Origin: JBEGHD01 sp049334165
GTDB lineage: Bacteria; Bacteroidota; Bacteroidia; Flavobacteriales_D; Sanyastnellaceae
DNA: 64,000 bases
Strand: one strand, 5' to 3'
NCBI GenBank assembly: GCA_049334165.1
Contig: JBEGHD010000001.1
Shown here: piece after piece, positions 1 through 8,179 of the stretch
Layout of the letters: every line of letters begins with the position of its first letter
How positions within the stretch are numbered: position 1 is the stretch's first letter
The notes under the pieces: model-generated
The model's database searches: none
What the model was told of the DNA's origin: nothing
What the model saw: the letters and a program-made list of their open reading frames with translations, nothing else
Made by a program: the position numbers and the translations under genes

Positions 1-623
1 ATAAACTTCTGGTCCTGCTGACGAAAAATCTTGTCGAGCTCGATGTAGGTGAAACCATCGGTTCGCAGAGCTTGCGACTGAAAAAAGTGAATGCTCGGAT
101 AAAAGTGCTGCAGGTGATGCCACTCGTGGTCTTTAACGATTGGCGGAAGCTGAAAAAGATCTCCGATCATCAGCAGTTGGACACCACCAAAACTTCGTTG
201 GAAATCGCCTTTGGCCGCCTTCAGTCGGTAGTCGATGGCATCGAGAATGTCGGCCCGCAGCATGCTCACCTCATCGATCACCAACAGGTCGATGTTGCGG
301 AGCACCTGTTTGCGCTTGCTGTTTAGCGAATGCCTGCGAGCGAGTTCGTGGCTGGTGTAGAAATTACCATCGGGAGCATTGTCAAAATCTTTTCGAACCG
401 GCAAAAAGGTGCCGAAGGGCAGCAGAAACTGCGAGTGGATGGTGACGCCCTTTGCATTGAGCGCGGCAATTCCCGTGGGTGCTACCACGAGATAATTTTT
501 GTGAGTGGCTTTGGCGAGGTTATGCAAAAACGTGGTCTTTCCAGTTCCGGCTTTACCGGTAAGAAAGATGTGACTCGAAGTGGAGTTGATGAACTGTGCG
601 GCTAATTCGATTTTCGTTGGCAT
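1..623 (-). CDS. PIF1-like AAA/helicase protein, 5' part only
   Basis: Reading the minus strand from the ATG at 623 gives 207 residues without a stop, so the 3' end lies beyond the left edge. The start MPTKIELAAQFI leads directly into a Walker A loop, GKAGTGKT at about residues 23-30. Then come APTGIAALNAKG (helicase motif Ia of the RecD/PIF1 type), a Walker B LLVIDEVSML near residue 115, and GDLFQLPPIV, the superfamily 1B motif III. This order is characteristic of PIF1/Dda-like 5'-3' DNA helicases; Bacteroidota carry many, some with a C-terminal HRDC or WYL-like part that cannot be seen here. The role is presumably DNA unwinding in replication or repair. The family call is firm, the specific function is not. 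Confidence 0.9.
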   Translation of the reverse strand, partial: MPTKIELAAQFINSTSSHIFLTGKAGTGKTTFLHNLAKATHKNYLVVAPTGIAALNAKGVTIHSQFLLPFGTFLPVRKDFDNAPDGNFYTSHELARRHSLNSKRKQVLRNIDLLVIDEVSMLRADILDAIDYRLKAAKGDFQRSFGGVQLLMIGDLFQLPPIVKDHEWHHLQHFYPSIHFFQSQALRTDGFTYIELDKIFRQQDQKF

Positions 624-955
624 GCTAAGAATATTTGCAAAAACTCGAATTTACAGAGTTCGGATGAGTAATTCAAATGTTGGAGAATCAAAAGATTACG
701 CCTGAGGTTAGAACTTTTTACAGCAGCTTCTTTTCTCAACAAAGCAGCGATTCGCAGTCCATCCCTGACGAGCACAAATTTAGGATTATCAGCGATGACG
801 ACATAATTTCGTTCCGCTGCCTTCCTCTAAAACATGAAGAACATGAAGTGATGAAGGTTCATTAAGGTCTACTTAAGTACTTCAATGAAAGCTCTTAATG
901 TCTTCATTTTAAAACACTGGAGTTGGTAGCTTTGCACCTTTTTGTGCCTCTACCT
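624..955. other. Non-coding stretch between the helicase gene and the VTT protein gene
   Basis: No convincing gene. A 62-codon plus-strand frame at 677-865 has no recognisable motif, no promoter box and A/T-rich composition. Around 835-905 the sequence is rich in short repeated words (ATGAAGAACATGAAG and similar), typical of intergenic filler in this genome. The left side carries the 5' region of the minus-strand helicase gene; the right side is the 3' end of the minus-strand VTT gene. Confidence 0.5.
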
Positions 956-1528
956 TCAGGAAAAGAAAAACTCCACTCCCTTCGCACTTAGATAAGCTGC
1001 AACAATCGGCAGAACCAGATCTCCCAAAATCAGCGGAAGGGCAACTTTGCGATACGGATAATTGCTGAGCGCGAGCAGACCAGTGAGAATGTTGTTGGGG
1101 AAAGGAGTGAAGCCAACGTAACCAAAGATAAAAAGCTGGATCACCAGGTCGGATTTTTTCTTGAGCCATTTGAGTGTGTTGCTCAACCAGTTTTTGAGCT
1201 TGCTGGAAGCCACGCCACGCGCTGAAACACCAAAGTAGTAGAAGAACGTGTCGCCAATAGCCAGGCCGATTCCGGCAACCAGTCCGATGAACAGCGGATC
1301 TAGCTTTCCGGCAGCCATGGTCACAATCACCGGGTAGGCAGAGAAAGTGGTGAAAGACGAAAACGCGCCAATCACCGCCACCAGAAAAACCACCAGATAG
1401 CTGTTGCTGACACCGATCATTTCTACGATTTCCCTCGGTGAAAAGTAAAACAGCAGCACCGTCCACCCCACTACAAAAGCCAGGATGCCCCAAAAGGGAA
1501 GCGAACGTTTTAGCGATTTATCGACCAT
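956..1528 (-). CDS. VTT/DedA-like integral membrane protein
   Basis: A 190-residue membrane protein. After the charged start MVDKSLKRSLPFW there are about five hydrophobic segments (near residues 14-30, 38-65, 72-95, 120-150 and 155-185), with the internal GLAIGDTFFYYFG and GFTPFPNNILTG motifs that resemble VTT-domain (SNARE-associated/DedA-like) proteins. Such proteins are proposed lipid scramblases or flippases for undecaprenyl phosphate or phospholipids. I chose the ATG at 1528 because the longer frame to 1594 would run over the promoter and leader of the divergent gene starting at 1619. It stands alone on this strand, separated from the helicase gene by about 330 bp. The family call is moderate: the motifs fit, but similarity could not be scored. 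Confidence 0.75.
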   Translation of the reverse strand: MVDKSLKRSLPFWGILAFVVGWTVLLFYFSPREIVEMIGVSNSYLVVFLVAVIGAFSSFTTFSAYPVIVTMAAGKLDPLFIGLVAGIGLAIGDTFFYYFGVSARGVASSKLKNWLSNTLKWLKKKSDLVIQLFIFGYVGFTPFPNNILTGLLALSNYPYRKVALPLILGDLVLPIVAAYLSAKGVEFFFS

Positions 1529-1580
1529 GTTTTTCAAAAAGGTGAGCTGATAAAGTAGGGCAAAAAATTGAGGGAAGTTG

Positions 1581-1588
1581 TAGCTTTG
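1581..1588 (+). promoter_or_regulatory. Promoter -7 box for the SprB-repeat protein
   Basis: TAGCTTTG matches the Bacteroidota -7 consensus TAnnTTTG exactly. It lies 31 bp upstream of the ATG at 1619, giving a leader of about 25 nt. No clear -33 TTTG is seen at the usual distance. The position argues for the ATG at 1619 over the TTG at 1568. Confidence 0.55.
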
Positions 1589-1618
1589 GTTCAACTTTCA
1601 ACCAAAAGAGATCTTTCG

Positions 1619-4600
1619 ATGGTAAAATACTTGCTCCTAACTCTCAGCGTCCTGATTTTCTCACTTCAGGGATTTTCTCAAACCGAACAATGGACAATTT
1701 ACACTCCGGACAATTCGGGATTGCCAAGTGATCAAATTCGTAATCTGACATTCGACAACAACGGAGATCTGGTGGTTGCCACAAACCTCGGTATAAGAAA
1801 ATTTGACGGTACCAACTGGACTGCTTATGACGGCAATGGTACAGGTTTGCCGAGTAACAATATCAGAGAGATTGCAGTTGATCCCGATGGCAATATTTGG
1901 GTGGCAACTGCCAGTGGACTGGGCGTTTATAACGGCACTACCTGGACGACCTACAATGAGTTTAACTCACCACTTCCAGATAATTCTATAAGATCGATGG
2001 CACTAGACTCCAATGGGAACGCGTGGATAGGAGCTTCCAATTTCAATGGAACTTCTGGCGGACTTGCGCATTTTGATGGAACGAACTGGACAATTTACGA
2101 CACCGACAACTCTGACCTTCCTAACAATTATGTAAGATCGATTGCCATCGATGAAAATGATGATCTTTGGTTGGGATCCAATTCTGGCCTCGCCTTTTTT
2201 GACGGCACCGACTTTACAATTTACAACACATCAAACTCAGACCTACCATCTAATCAAGTCCGAGCACTGGCAGTAGACAGCGATGGATTGTGGATGAGAA
2301 GCGAAGGGCTCACCTTTTTTGATGGTACCAACTGGACGAATTACAACGAGAATAACTCACTACTTCCAGAGAACGAGATCATGGAAATCGCTATCGACTC
2401 CTTTGGAGGACTTTGGATGGGCTTGTTCTCTGAGGGACTGGTATATTTTGATGGCACCAACTGGACGCACTACACAGACACCAATTCCGAATTGCCTTAT
2501 AACCTGGTGCGGGCAGTCAATGTGAGTGAAAATGATGTCAAATGGGTTGGAGGAACGATCAACGGATTGGCAAAACTCGAGACCTGCACTTTTCAGGTTG
2601 ATCAAATCGATGTGACGAACCCAACTTGTTTGGGCGATGAAGACGGATCGATAACGGTCAGCGCTACAGGCGGAACAGAGCCTTACACTTTCAACTGGGT
2701 GGATGGCCCACAGGATTCTGACACCTACAATAATGTCGGGGCTGGCGAATACACCGTAAATATTTCGGAAGTCGGTGGCTGCGAGCTTCAAGTCAATGTC
2801 ACCGTAGAAGAAGGAGCCGATGTGGAGGTTACTCTGGATGCGACATCTCCGCTGTGTTTTGGAGAATCCAACGGAACCATCACAGCCACAGCCACAGGCG
2901 GGGCAGAACCCTACACTTTCAACTGGACAGATGGTCCTGACAATGCCGCGACCTACTCTGATCTTGCTGCAGGCGACTACACAGTTATCGTCACAGACGG
3001 CAACGGATGTGAAGCAGAAGCTACTGCAACGCTAACTGCACCAACAGAACTCACCGCACAGATTGAATCTTCGACAGATGAAACTTGCGCAGGTCTAGAA
3101 AATGGAAGCATTACCGTTACTGCCAGCGGAGGAACAGGCGCCCATCTTTTTAGTCTGAATGGAGACACACCGCAAACTAGCGGGATTTTCAATGGCCTGG
3201 CAGCAGGAAACTACACCATCACTGTTACAGACGATAATAACTGTGAAACAGAAGTCACGGCAGAAATTGCCGCAGGAGCAGAAATAGAAGTGACACTCGA
3301 AGCAACTGATCCACTTTGTTTTGGAGACAGCAACGGATCCATTACGATCATTGTAACGGGCGGACAGGAACCCTACACATTCGACTTGACTGGCGCACCA
3401 GAGGGTTTTCCTCCCTACACTGATCTTTCTGCAGGAGTCTATACCATTGGCGTTTCTGATGCCATCGGATGCGCAGCACAAGCTACAGCAACACTCAACG
3501 AACCAGAAGAACTCACCGCACAAGTTGAATCTACAACGGACGTAGCATGTGCAAGCGAAAACGATGGCAGCATCACAGTGACAGCGATCGGAGGAACAGG
3601 CGATCACAGTTTTAGTCTGAACGGAGAAACACCACAAGCCAGCGGCACTTTCAGTGGGCTGGCTGCGGGGAATTACACGATCACCGTAACAGACGAAAAT
3701 GGATGTGAAACAGAAGTAACTGCAGACATCGCTGGTGGAACTGAACTGGATATCACATTTGAATCGACTTCTCCGCTGTGTTCTGGAGAAAGCAACGGAA
3801 CTATCACTGCTACGGCAACAGGCGGAGCAGAACCATACACCTTCAATTGGACTGACGGACCTGACGATTCTGCGACCTACTCAGATCTTGCTGCAGGCGA
3901 CTACACCGTGAATATCACAGACAACAACGGATGTGAAGCAGAAGCAACGGTAACGCTTACTGAGCCGGAAGAACTTAGCGTACAAATTGAATCATCGACA
4001 GATGTTACTTGCGCTGGCTTTGACGATGGTGGCATCACAGTTTCCGCCAACGGAGGTACAGGAGCTCAACTCTTCAGTCTGAACGGAGACACACCGCAAA
4101 CCAGCGGAATTTTCAACGGTCTCGCAGCAGGAAACTACACCATCACGGTGACCGATGCGAACGGTTGTGAAGCGGAGGTTACAGCAGAAATTGCCGCTGG
4201 AGCTGTAGTTGAATTGACACTGGATGCGACTGATCCACTTTGTTTTGGAGAATCCAACGGAGCTATCACCGCCATAGCAACTGGCGGACAAGCGCCCTAC
4301 ACGTTCAACGATACAGATGTTTCTGACGATGCTGTAACCTACTCCGACCTTGGTGATGACACCTACACGATTACGGTCACAGACTCCAACGAATGCGAAG
4401 CAGAAGCCACAGCCACACTCACCGAACCTGAAGAACTTACGGCACAAATTGAATCTTCAAACGATGTAACCTGTGCTGGGGATAGTGATGGCAGCGTCAC
4501 GGTGACAGCCAGCGGAGGAACGGGTGCTCACCTTTTTAGTCTGGACGGAGGCACACCACAAACCAACGGAACTTTTGAAGGCCTCTCAGCAGGAGATTAC

Positions 4601-5149
4601 ACCGTCACGGTAACGGACGAAAATGGGTGTGAAGCGGACGTTGAGGTGGTCATTGACGAGCCCGAAGCAGAAGAAGCGGATTTCGATTTCACTTCAGATC
4701 AGGGCGAGGTGACTTTTACTAACAATTCCTCTGAAGGCGATTACCTCTGGGATTTTGGAGATGGAAACACCAGCGATGACGAAAACCCGGTTCACTCATA
4801 CGCAGAAAGCGGAACTTACCAGGTCTGTCTAACTCTCACGACAGACTGCGGAGAGTTTACCACCTGCCTGGACGTTGAGGTGATCATCATCAGCGTAGAA
4901 GAAGGTGAAGCGATTGCAGTACGTGTTTACCCAAACCCGGCAAGCGAAAAGCTGATTTTTGAAGTTTCGAAAGGCGAAGCACGCACCATAGAATTCCGCG
5001 ACACGCAAGGCCGACTGCTAACCACCCAGCTTGTGGATTCGCAAAAAACCTCCATCAACATTAGCAGCCACAGCTCAGGAGTTTACTTCTACCGCATCCT
5101 CAGCCAGACGGGAGAGGTGGTGAAAAGAGGAAGAGTTGTGGTGGAGTAG
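1619..5149 (+). CDS. Giant secreted propeller/SprB-repeat/PKD protein with type IX secretion tail
   Basis: A 1176-residue exported protein. Residues 1-21 are a signal peptide ending in GFSQ. Residues about 25-320 form seven propeller-like repeats of the two-component-regulator/WD-like type, each with FDGTNWT, NS-LP and a D--G--W motif. Residues about 330-1020 hold nine SprB repeats (core CxGxxNGSIT ... GGTxPYTFxW ... GxYTVxVTDxxGCE). A PKD domain follows near 1025-1090 (WDFGDGNTS, HSYAESGTY). The last 75 residues are a type A T9SS sorting domain (VYPNPASEKL, GVYFYRI, ending RVVVE). Such proteins are secreted by the Por/T9SS machine and anchored to or released from the surface; SprB itself is the gliding adhesin of Flavobacterium. 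The propeller head is unusual for SprB and suggests carbohydrate or ligand binding, which is inference. An exact 462-bp super-repeat underlies the SprB part. The ATG at 1619 was chosen from signal-peptide fit and the promoter box. Confidence 0.9.
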   Translation: MVKYLLLTLSVLIFSLQGFSQTEQWTIYTPDNSGLPSDQIRNLTFDNNGDLVVATNLGIRKFDGTNWTAYDGNGTGLPSNNIREIAVDPDGNIWVATASGLGVYNGTTWTTYNEFNSPLPDNSIRSMALDSNGNAWIGASNFNGTSGGLAHFDGTNWTIYDTDNSDLPNNYVRSIAIDENDDLWLGSNSGLAFFDGTDFTIYNTSNSDLPSNQVRALAVDSDGLWMRSEGLTFFDGTNWTNYNENNSLLPENEIMEIAIDSFGGLWMGLFSEGLVYFDGTNWTHYTDTNSELPYNLVRAVNVSENDVKWVGGTINGLAKLETCTFQVDQIDVTNPTCLGDEDGSITVSATGGTEPYTFNWVDGPQDSDTYNNVGAGEYTVNISEVGGCELQVNVTVEEGADVEVTLDATSPLCFGESNGTITATATGGAEPYTFNWTDGPDNAATYSDLAAGDYTVIVTDGNGCEAEATATLTAPTELTAQIESSTDETCAGLENGSITVTASGGTGAHLFSLNGDTPQTSGIFNGLAAGNYTITVTDDNNCETEVTAEIAAGAEIEVTLEATDPLCFGDSNGSITIIVTGGQEPYTFDLTGAPEGFPPYTDLSAGVYTIGVSDAIGCAAQATATLNEPEELTAQVESTTDVACASENDGSITVTAIGGTGDHSFSLNGETPQASGTFSGLAAGNYTITVTDENGCETEVTADIAGGTELDITFESTSPLCSGESNGTITATATGGAEPYTFNWTDGPDDSATYSDLAAGDYTVNITDNNGCEAEATVTLTEPEELSVQIESSTDVTCAGFDDGGITVSANGGTGAQLFSLNGDTPQTSGIFNGLAAGNYTITVTDANGCEAEVTAEIAAGAVVELTLDATDPLCFGESNGAITAIATGGQAPYTFNDTDVSDDAVTYSDLGDDTYTITVTDSNECEAEATATLTEPEELTAQIESSNDVTCAGDSDGSVTVTASGGTGAHLFSLDGGTPQTNGTFEGLSAGDYTVTVTDENGCEADVEVVIDEPEAEEADFDFTSDQGEVTFTNNSSEGDYLWDFGDGNTSDDENPVHSYAESGTYQVCLTLTTDCGEFTTCLDVEVIIISVEEGEAIAVRVYPNPASEKLIFEVSKGEARTIEFRDTQGRLLTTQLVDSQKTSINISSHSSGVYFYRILSQTGEVVKRGRVVVE
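2840..4687 (+). repeat. Four 462-bp coding super-repeats (pairs of SprB repeats)
   Basis: Inside the preceding gene the SprB repeats alternate between two sequence types: one beginning (A/S)T(S/D)PLC(F/S)G and one beginning (S/T)xxxxCA. The first type starts at nucleotides 2840, 3302, 3764 and 4226, an exact spacing of 462 bp (154 residues) each time. This is a two-repeat unit amplified as a block, not nine independent copies. Confidence 0.85.
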
Positions 5150-5165
5150 GAGGTTTATTACGATC

Positions 5166-5465
5166 GTGAAAACCGGTTACGTCTACATCACCAGCAACCG
5201 CAATAGAACTACCCTTTACGTTGGAGTTACCAGCAACATCAAAAAACGCGTCTTCCAGCACAAGTTTGCTAAAGGCTCAAAATTTACCAGCAAGTACAAC
5301 TGCTGTGACTTACTCTACCTCGAGACCATCCCCGGCATGATGAACGCCATCAACAGAGAAAAGCAACTGAAACGCTGGCACCGCGATTGGAAGTGGAATC
5401 TGATAAAAGAAGGAAACCCGGAATTGAGGGATTTGAGTGAAGGGTGGTTTGGGGATTCTGGATGA
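5166..5465 (+). CDS. GIY-YIG endonuclease-like protein
   Basis: A 99-residue protein of the small single-domain GIY-YIG family (COG2827/UPF0213 type). The hallmark is split as GYVYITS (residues 4-10) and LYVGVTS, followed by KRVFQHK, MNAINREKQLKRW with the catalytic-type Glu, and NPELRDL at the end. Family length is usually 80-100. I chose the GTG at 5166 because a strong AGGAGG lies 13 bp upstream (5148-5153), on the stop codon of the preceding gene; upstream residues in the longer frame (MWWSRRFITI) overlap that gene and do not look real. These proteins are common in Bacteroidota, often in several scattered copies; the cellular role is unknown, with DNA repair or mobile origin suggested. 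It directly follows the giant secreted protein gene. Confidence 0.85.
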   Translation: MKTGYVYITSNRNRTTLYVGVTSNIKKRVFQHKFAKGSKFTSKYNCCDLLYLETIPGMMNAINREKQLKRWHRDWKWNLIKEGNPELRDLSEGWFGDSG

Positions 5466-5488
5466 CTATTGCGGGGTACTTGCACAGG

Positions 5489-5527
5489 TCCTGACACTGA
5501 AACAAGTTCAGTGTGACAGTTCAGGAC
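5489..5527. repeat. REP-like palindrome, copy 1
   Basis: Nested inverted repeats: GTCCTGA (5489-5495) pairs with TCAGGAC (5521-5527), and ACACTGAA (5494-5501) with TTCAGTGT (5507-5514). It contains the CTGAA-x-TTCAG core shared with the palindrome at 5638. Such small dispersed palindromes are typical of intergenic REP-like elements. No coding potential is apparent. Confidence 0.6.
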
Positions 5528-5637
5528 GACCGTCTTCGATTGGACGATTTGGGTGGGAGGGTTTTCGTTTCTATTCTACAATCGTTCTTTAGATGGTGGA
5601 GCCCAACTCACTGTAACCGTCAATTGAAAGCGAGTCA

Positions 5638-5656
5638 CCCTGAACTCGGTTCAGGG
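5638..5656. repeat. REP-like palindrome, copy 2
   Basis: CCCTGAAC and GTTCAGGG form a perfect 8-bp stem with a 3-base loop. The surrounding words (GTCACCCTGAAC, GGGTCTCGCGAG) resemble a widespread intergenic palindrome found in many Bacteroidota genomes. It shares its core with the hairpin at 5489. Confidence 0.6.
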
Positions 5657-5825
5657 TCTCGCGAGTTCACCTCAATGGCCCATCGAAACCCCACTCTTCT
5701 CCTCCCCGCCTTTCCTGATCCACCACCGCGCGCTGGCCTTTGCTAACCCTTTCACCTTCATCTTCTCCACGCCCGGCCGTTAGTCGATTCTCAACTTTTT
5801 GTTGTAGAGCAGCCCTTCAACCACG

Positions 5826-5891
5826 TTTCAGGAAGGCGAACCTGTTAAAATTCAATTCATTCTGCCGGTGAGAGTCGGGGGTGGTGAATAA
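5826..5891 (+). pseudogene. TonB C-terminal domain remnant 1
   Basis: The frame starting at 5826 reads FQEGEPVKIQFILPVRVGGG before a TAA at 5889. This matches the last strand of TonB-family C-terminal domains (pattern Q-GEPVKV-F-LPIRF). No upstream coding sequence in the same frame is convincing, so only the 3' tail of a former energy-transducer gene seems to remain. It lies within a gene-free stretch of 600 bp. Confidence 0.5.
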
Positions 5892-5930
5892 AATCATCGT
5901 ACTTGGAGAACGACCTTTCAACTGAGCTAA

Positions 5931-6035
5931 GAGAAATTCAAAGAGCCCGCTCGTCAGAATGGCGAAGCAGTAAAGTTTCAGGAAGTTGTACCCGTAAGGT
6001 TTCCGTTGATTTTTGAGAGAGTTGGTGAGGGGTAG
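5931..6035 (+). pseudogene. TonB C-terminal domain remnant 2
   Basis: In one frame, bounded by a TAA at 5928 and a TAG at 6033, the translation is EKFKEPARQNGEAVKFQE followed by VVPVRFPLIFERVGEG. The QNGEAVK and VPVRFPLIF parts again fit the end of a TonB C-terminal domain (PA-QNG--VKV---VPIRF). It appears to be a second, diverged copy of the fragment at 5826. Together they point to decayed tandem TonB-like genes or to a 3'-end fragment duplicated here. Confidence 0.5.
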
Positions 6036-6066
6036 AAATGGTTAAGACACTAGAATTGAATACACC

Positions 6067-6831
6067 ATGAGATTTCTATTCACTTTTATCCTCAGCATTC
6101 TTTTGGCAGCCTGCAACCCACCAGAAGACAAAGTTGAAAAAGCGACTACTCCAACTGACAGTGAAAAAGAATATCGCGATAGGGATTACTTCTCTGATGT
6201 CATGGTAGATTTCAAAGAGGAACACTTCCATGATATGTACTCTTTTCAAGACAGCGTTGAGATTAAGAGCTTGCAAGCCACAGTGTATCTTCTTTGGCAG
6301 GACACGTCTCATGGTACAGACTACCTGCTAATTCGAAATCATAAGACAAAACAGATTATTTCAGTACCAATTTCCAGGGCGTGGTTCAAGACTGTACCCG
6401 AAACGGATGATGTTCTACTAACCATGAAGCGGGATTCAATTTCATTTAAAGCCTCACAGTTGGACCTGGGAATAGAGCAGTTCCTCAACCAACCTGAAAG
6501 ATCCAGAAAGAAAGCAATCAATCCTAACCAACTCGACTCAATACTCTCAATACATCCCCATTACTCCAAAGGGAGAATTCATGCCCAGCAAGAGTTGGAA
6601 CAAACCCTGATTAGTTTATTCGAGAGGGATTCAATTCCAAGCGAAGGACTCCAACTGATTATTGACTCGCTTAGTTCAGGTTTAAAAAGAAACAAGACTC
6701 TAATTTGCAATCAGGGTGATGCCTATCTGGACGTTTTTCAACTTCCACCGGATCTCCCAGAACATGAACAGGAATTGAACCGAGTTGTCTATTGGGACTT
6801 GGAATTCTACAGGTTGGGAAGTCAAAATTGA
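6067..6831 (+). CDS. Lipoprotein of unknown function
   Basis: A 254-residue protein beginning with a lipoprotein signal: MRFLFTFILSI and a lipobox LLAAC, so Cys16 is the likely lipidated residue. The mature part is polar, with a Thr/Glu-rich linker (about residues 18-35) followed by a mixed alpha/beta region; I recognise no domain. The ATG at 6067 is the only sensible start. It is flanked upstream by pseudogene debris and downstream by a hairpin (6894-6929), so it is probably transcribed alone. Whether it belongs functionally to the defence genes that follow is unclear; the 150-bp gap and hairpin argue against it. Confidence 0.75.
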   Translation: MRFLFTFILSILLAACNPPEDKVEKATTPTDSEKEYRDRDYFSDVMVDFKEEHFHDMYSFQDSVEIKSLQATVYLLWQDTSHGTDYLLIRNHKTKQIISVPISRAWFKTVPETDDVLLTMKRDSISFKASQLDLGIEQFLNQPERSRKKAINPNQLDSILSIHPHYSKGRIHAQQELEQTLISLFERDSIPSEGLQLIIDSLSSGLKRNKTLICNQGDAYLDVFQLPPDLPEHEQELNRVVYWDLEFYRLGSQN

Positions 6832-6893
6832 AACTGGCCCTTTGTCAGAATCACTTAAGGCCCTGCGGTGTGTAGTTGATTCACGGGAGGGGT

Positions 6894-6929
6894 CACTAAG
6901 GGGCACCGACTTTAGGTGGTGCCTAAGTG
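6894..6929 (+). other. Imperfect hairpin downstream of the lipoprotein gene
   Basis: CACTAAGGGGCACC (6894-6907) pairs with GGTGCCTAAGTG (6918-6929) apart from a small bulge. No T-run follows on either strand, so it may be a boundary element or weak terminator, not a canonical intrinsic terminator. Confidence 0.4.
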
Positions 6930-6981
6930 AAGTGACGTGGTTGGACAAAAAGGTACAAACTTAAATTCCTAGCTTCGGCTC

Positions 6982-8085
6982 ATGAAAAATTTGGACCCGG
7001 ATTTATTTCAAGTCCTCACACTTGACATTCCCGAAGCAACTCCACGCGAAGTTGGATTTCTGGACGTTGCCGGTCATTCCACTCGAGAAACTACAATCTG
7101 CAATGTTTACAGCTACTTCTTGGATCCTGAGCTTTCTCCTCTGCTAAGTCCGCTGATGCTCGAGGCGCTCGAGGATCTGATCGAAGAAAAATACGCCCGA
7201 AAGAAAGTTAAGAAGGAACTGGATTTTTCTGAATTTGAAGTCATGCTGGAGCTAGGAACTGGCAATGGGCGAATCGATATTGTGATCGAATCAGAAGCTT
7301 CTCAAAGTGTTGTGATCATCGAGGCGAAAGTTTACCACGTGCTGGACAATGATTTGGAAGATTACTGGAATCGGTTTCCGTATGCCGACAATCGAAAGGT
7401 AGGAATTGTGCTCGCTATAAACCCATTTTCGGATCTCGACATTAAAAATGAAAATTTCATCAGTGTTACCCATTGGGAATGGCTGAATAACGTGTGCAGC
7501 AAAGGGCTTCCGGTAAACCTTCCTATGAAGGATTATCTGTACTTCAATGACTTCGTAAATAATATGAATCGCTTAACAAAATCTAGCGAAATGAATGAAC
7601 AGGCAAAATTCTACTTTGACTACTCCTCGAAAGTTGACAAAGCTATCGAAACCAAAAGTGAAGCTTTAAAATACGTCATTGCACAGCTTCACGAAGTTGC
7701 CGGACATTTTGATCTGGAGCTCTTCGGAAACAGTGATTCCTGGAGACACATCAAATCCAATAACAACGATCAGGTGTACTACACTTTGTTGCCACTGGAA
7801 ATACTTGAGAAAAAGCAAGTACTGGTAATTCTTGAAGTCGCAGGAGACAAAAGAAGCGTAAGAGAGAGTTATCAAGAAGAAATGAAGGACGAGGTCTCCA
7901 AAGGAGAATTGAACTTGAGCCATAGCAACCTTTCTCATGTTACGCATATTGTTTCCAAAACCTATACTTTAAAAAAAGAGAAGATGGATCAAATGGCTGC
8001 TACCCTGATTGAAGGAATAGAAAATGACCTTGAGCCTGTGAGGGAAAAGCTGAAAGGAATACTGGAAAAATCAAATAAAAATTAA
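6982..8085 (+). CDS. PD-(D/E)XK nuclease superfamily protein (PDDEXK_4-like)
   Basis: A 367-residue soluble protein. Near the N-terminus STRETTICNVYSYFLDP is the usual opening of PDDEXK_4-type proteins. The nuclease core is visible: RIDIVIE with Asp99, then VVIIEAKV with Glu114 and Lys116, giving the D-(x14)-ExK arrangement, followed by YADNRKVGIVLAI and FISVTHWEWLN. The C-terminal half (about 200-367) is helical and charged with no recognised domain. The family is found scattered in bacterial defence islands, usually of unknown target. Here it sits 94 bp upstream of hsdR on the same strand, at the left end of the island. It may be an accessory nuclease of that system or an independent single-gene defence; the sequence alone cannot decide. 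Confidence 0.8.
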   Translation: MKNLDPDLFQVLTLDIPEATPREVGFLDVAGHSTRETTICNVYSYFLDPELSPLLSPLMLEALEDLIEEKYARKKVKKELDFSEFEVMLELGTGNGRIDIVIESEASQSVVIIEAKVYHVLDNDLEDYWNRFPYADNRKVGIVLAINPFSDLDIKNENFISVTHWEWLNNVCSKGLPVNLPMKDYLYFNDFVNNMNRLTKSSEMNEQAKFYFDYSSKVDKAIETKSEALKYVIAQLHEVAGHFDLELFGNSDSWRHIKSNNNDQVYYTLLPLEILEKKQVLVILEVAGDKRSVRESYQEEMKDEVSKGELNLSHSNLSHVTHIVSKTYTLKKEKMDQMAATLIEGIENDLEPVREKLKGILEKSNKN

Positions 8086-8179
8086 TTTTTAGATCATTAG
8101 CGTAAACAAATGAAGAAAGTAAGCCTACAAGCAAGTTTTCCGATTTTGCTATTTTGGCTCGACTAATTCTGCACTCTCA

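Noticed and set aside
677..865. 62-codon plus-strand frame between the helicase and VTT genes
   Set aside because: No motif, no promoter and low-complexity sequence; probably chance.
5513..5746. 77-codon frame in the debris region
   Set aside because: Spans a REP palindrome and has no recognisable sequence; not supported.
6894..6929. Hairpin as the terminator of the lipoprotein gene
   Set aside because: No T-run follows, so it was listed only as a hairpin with low confidence.
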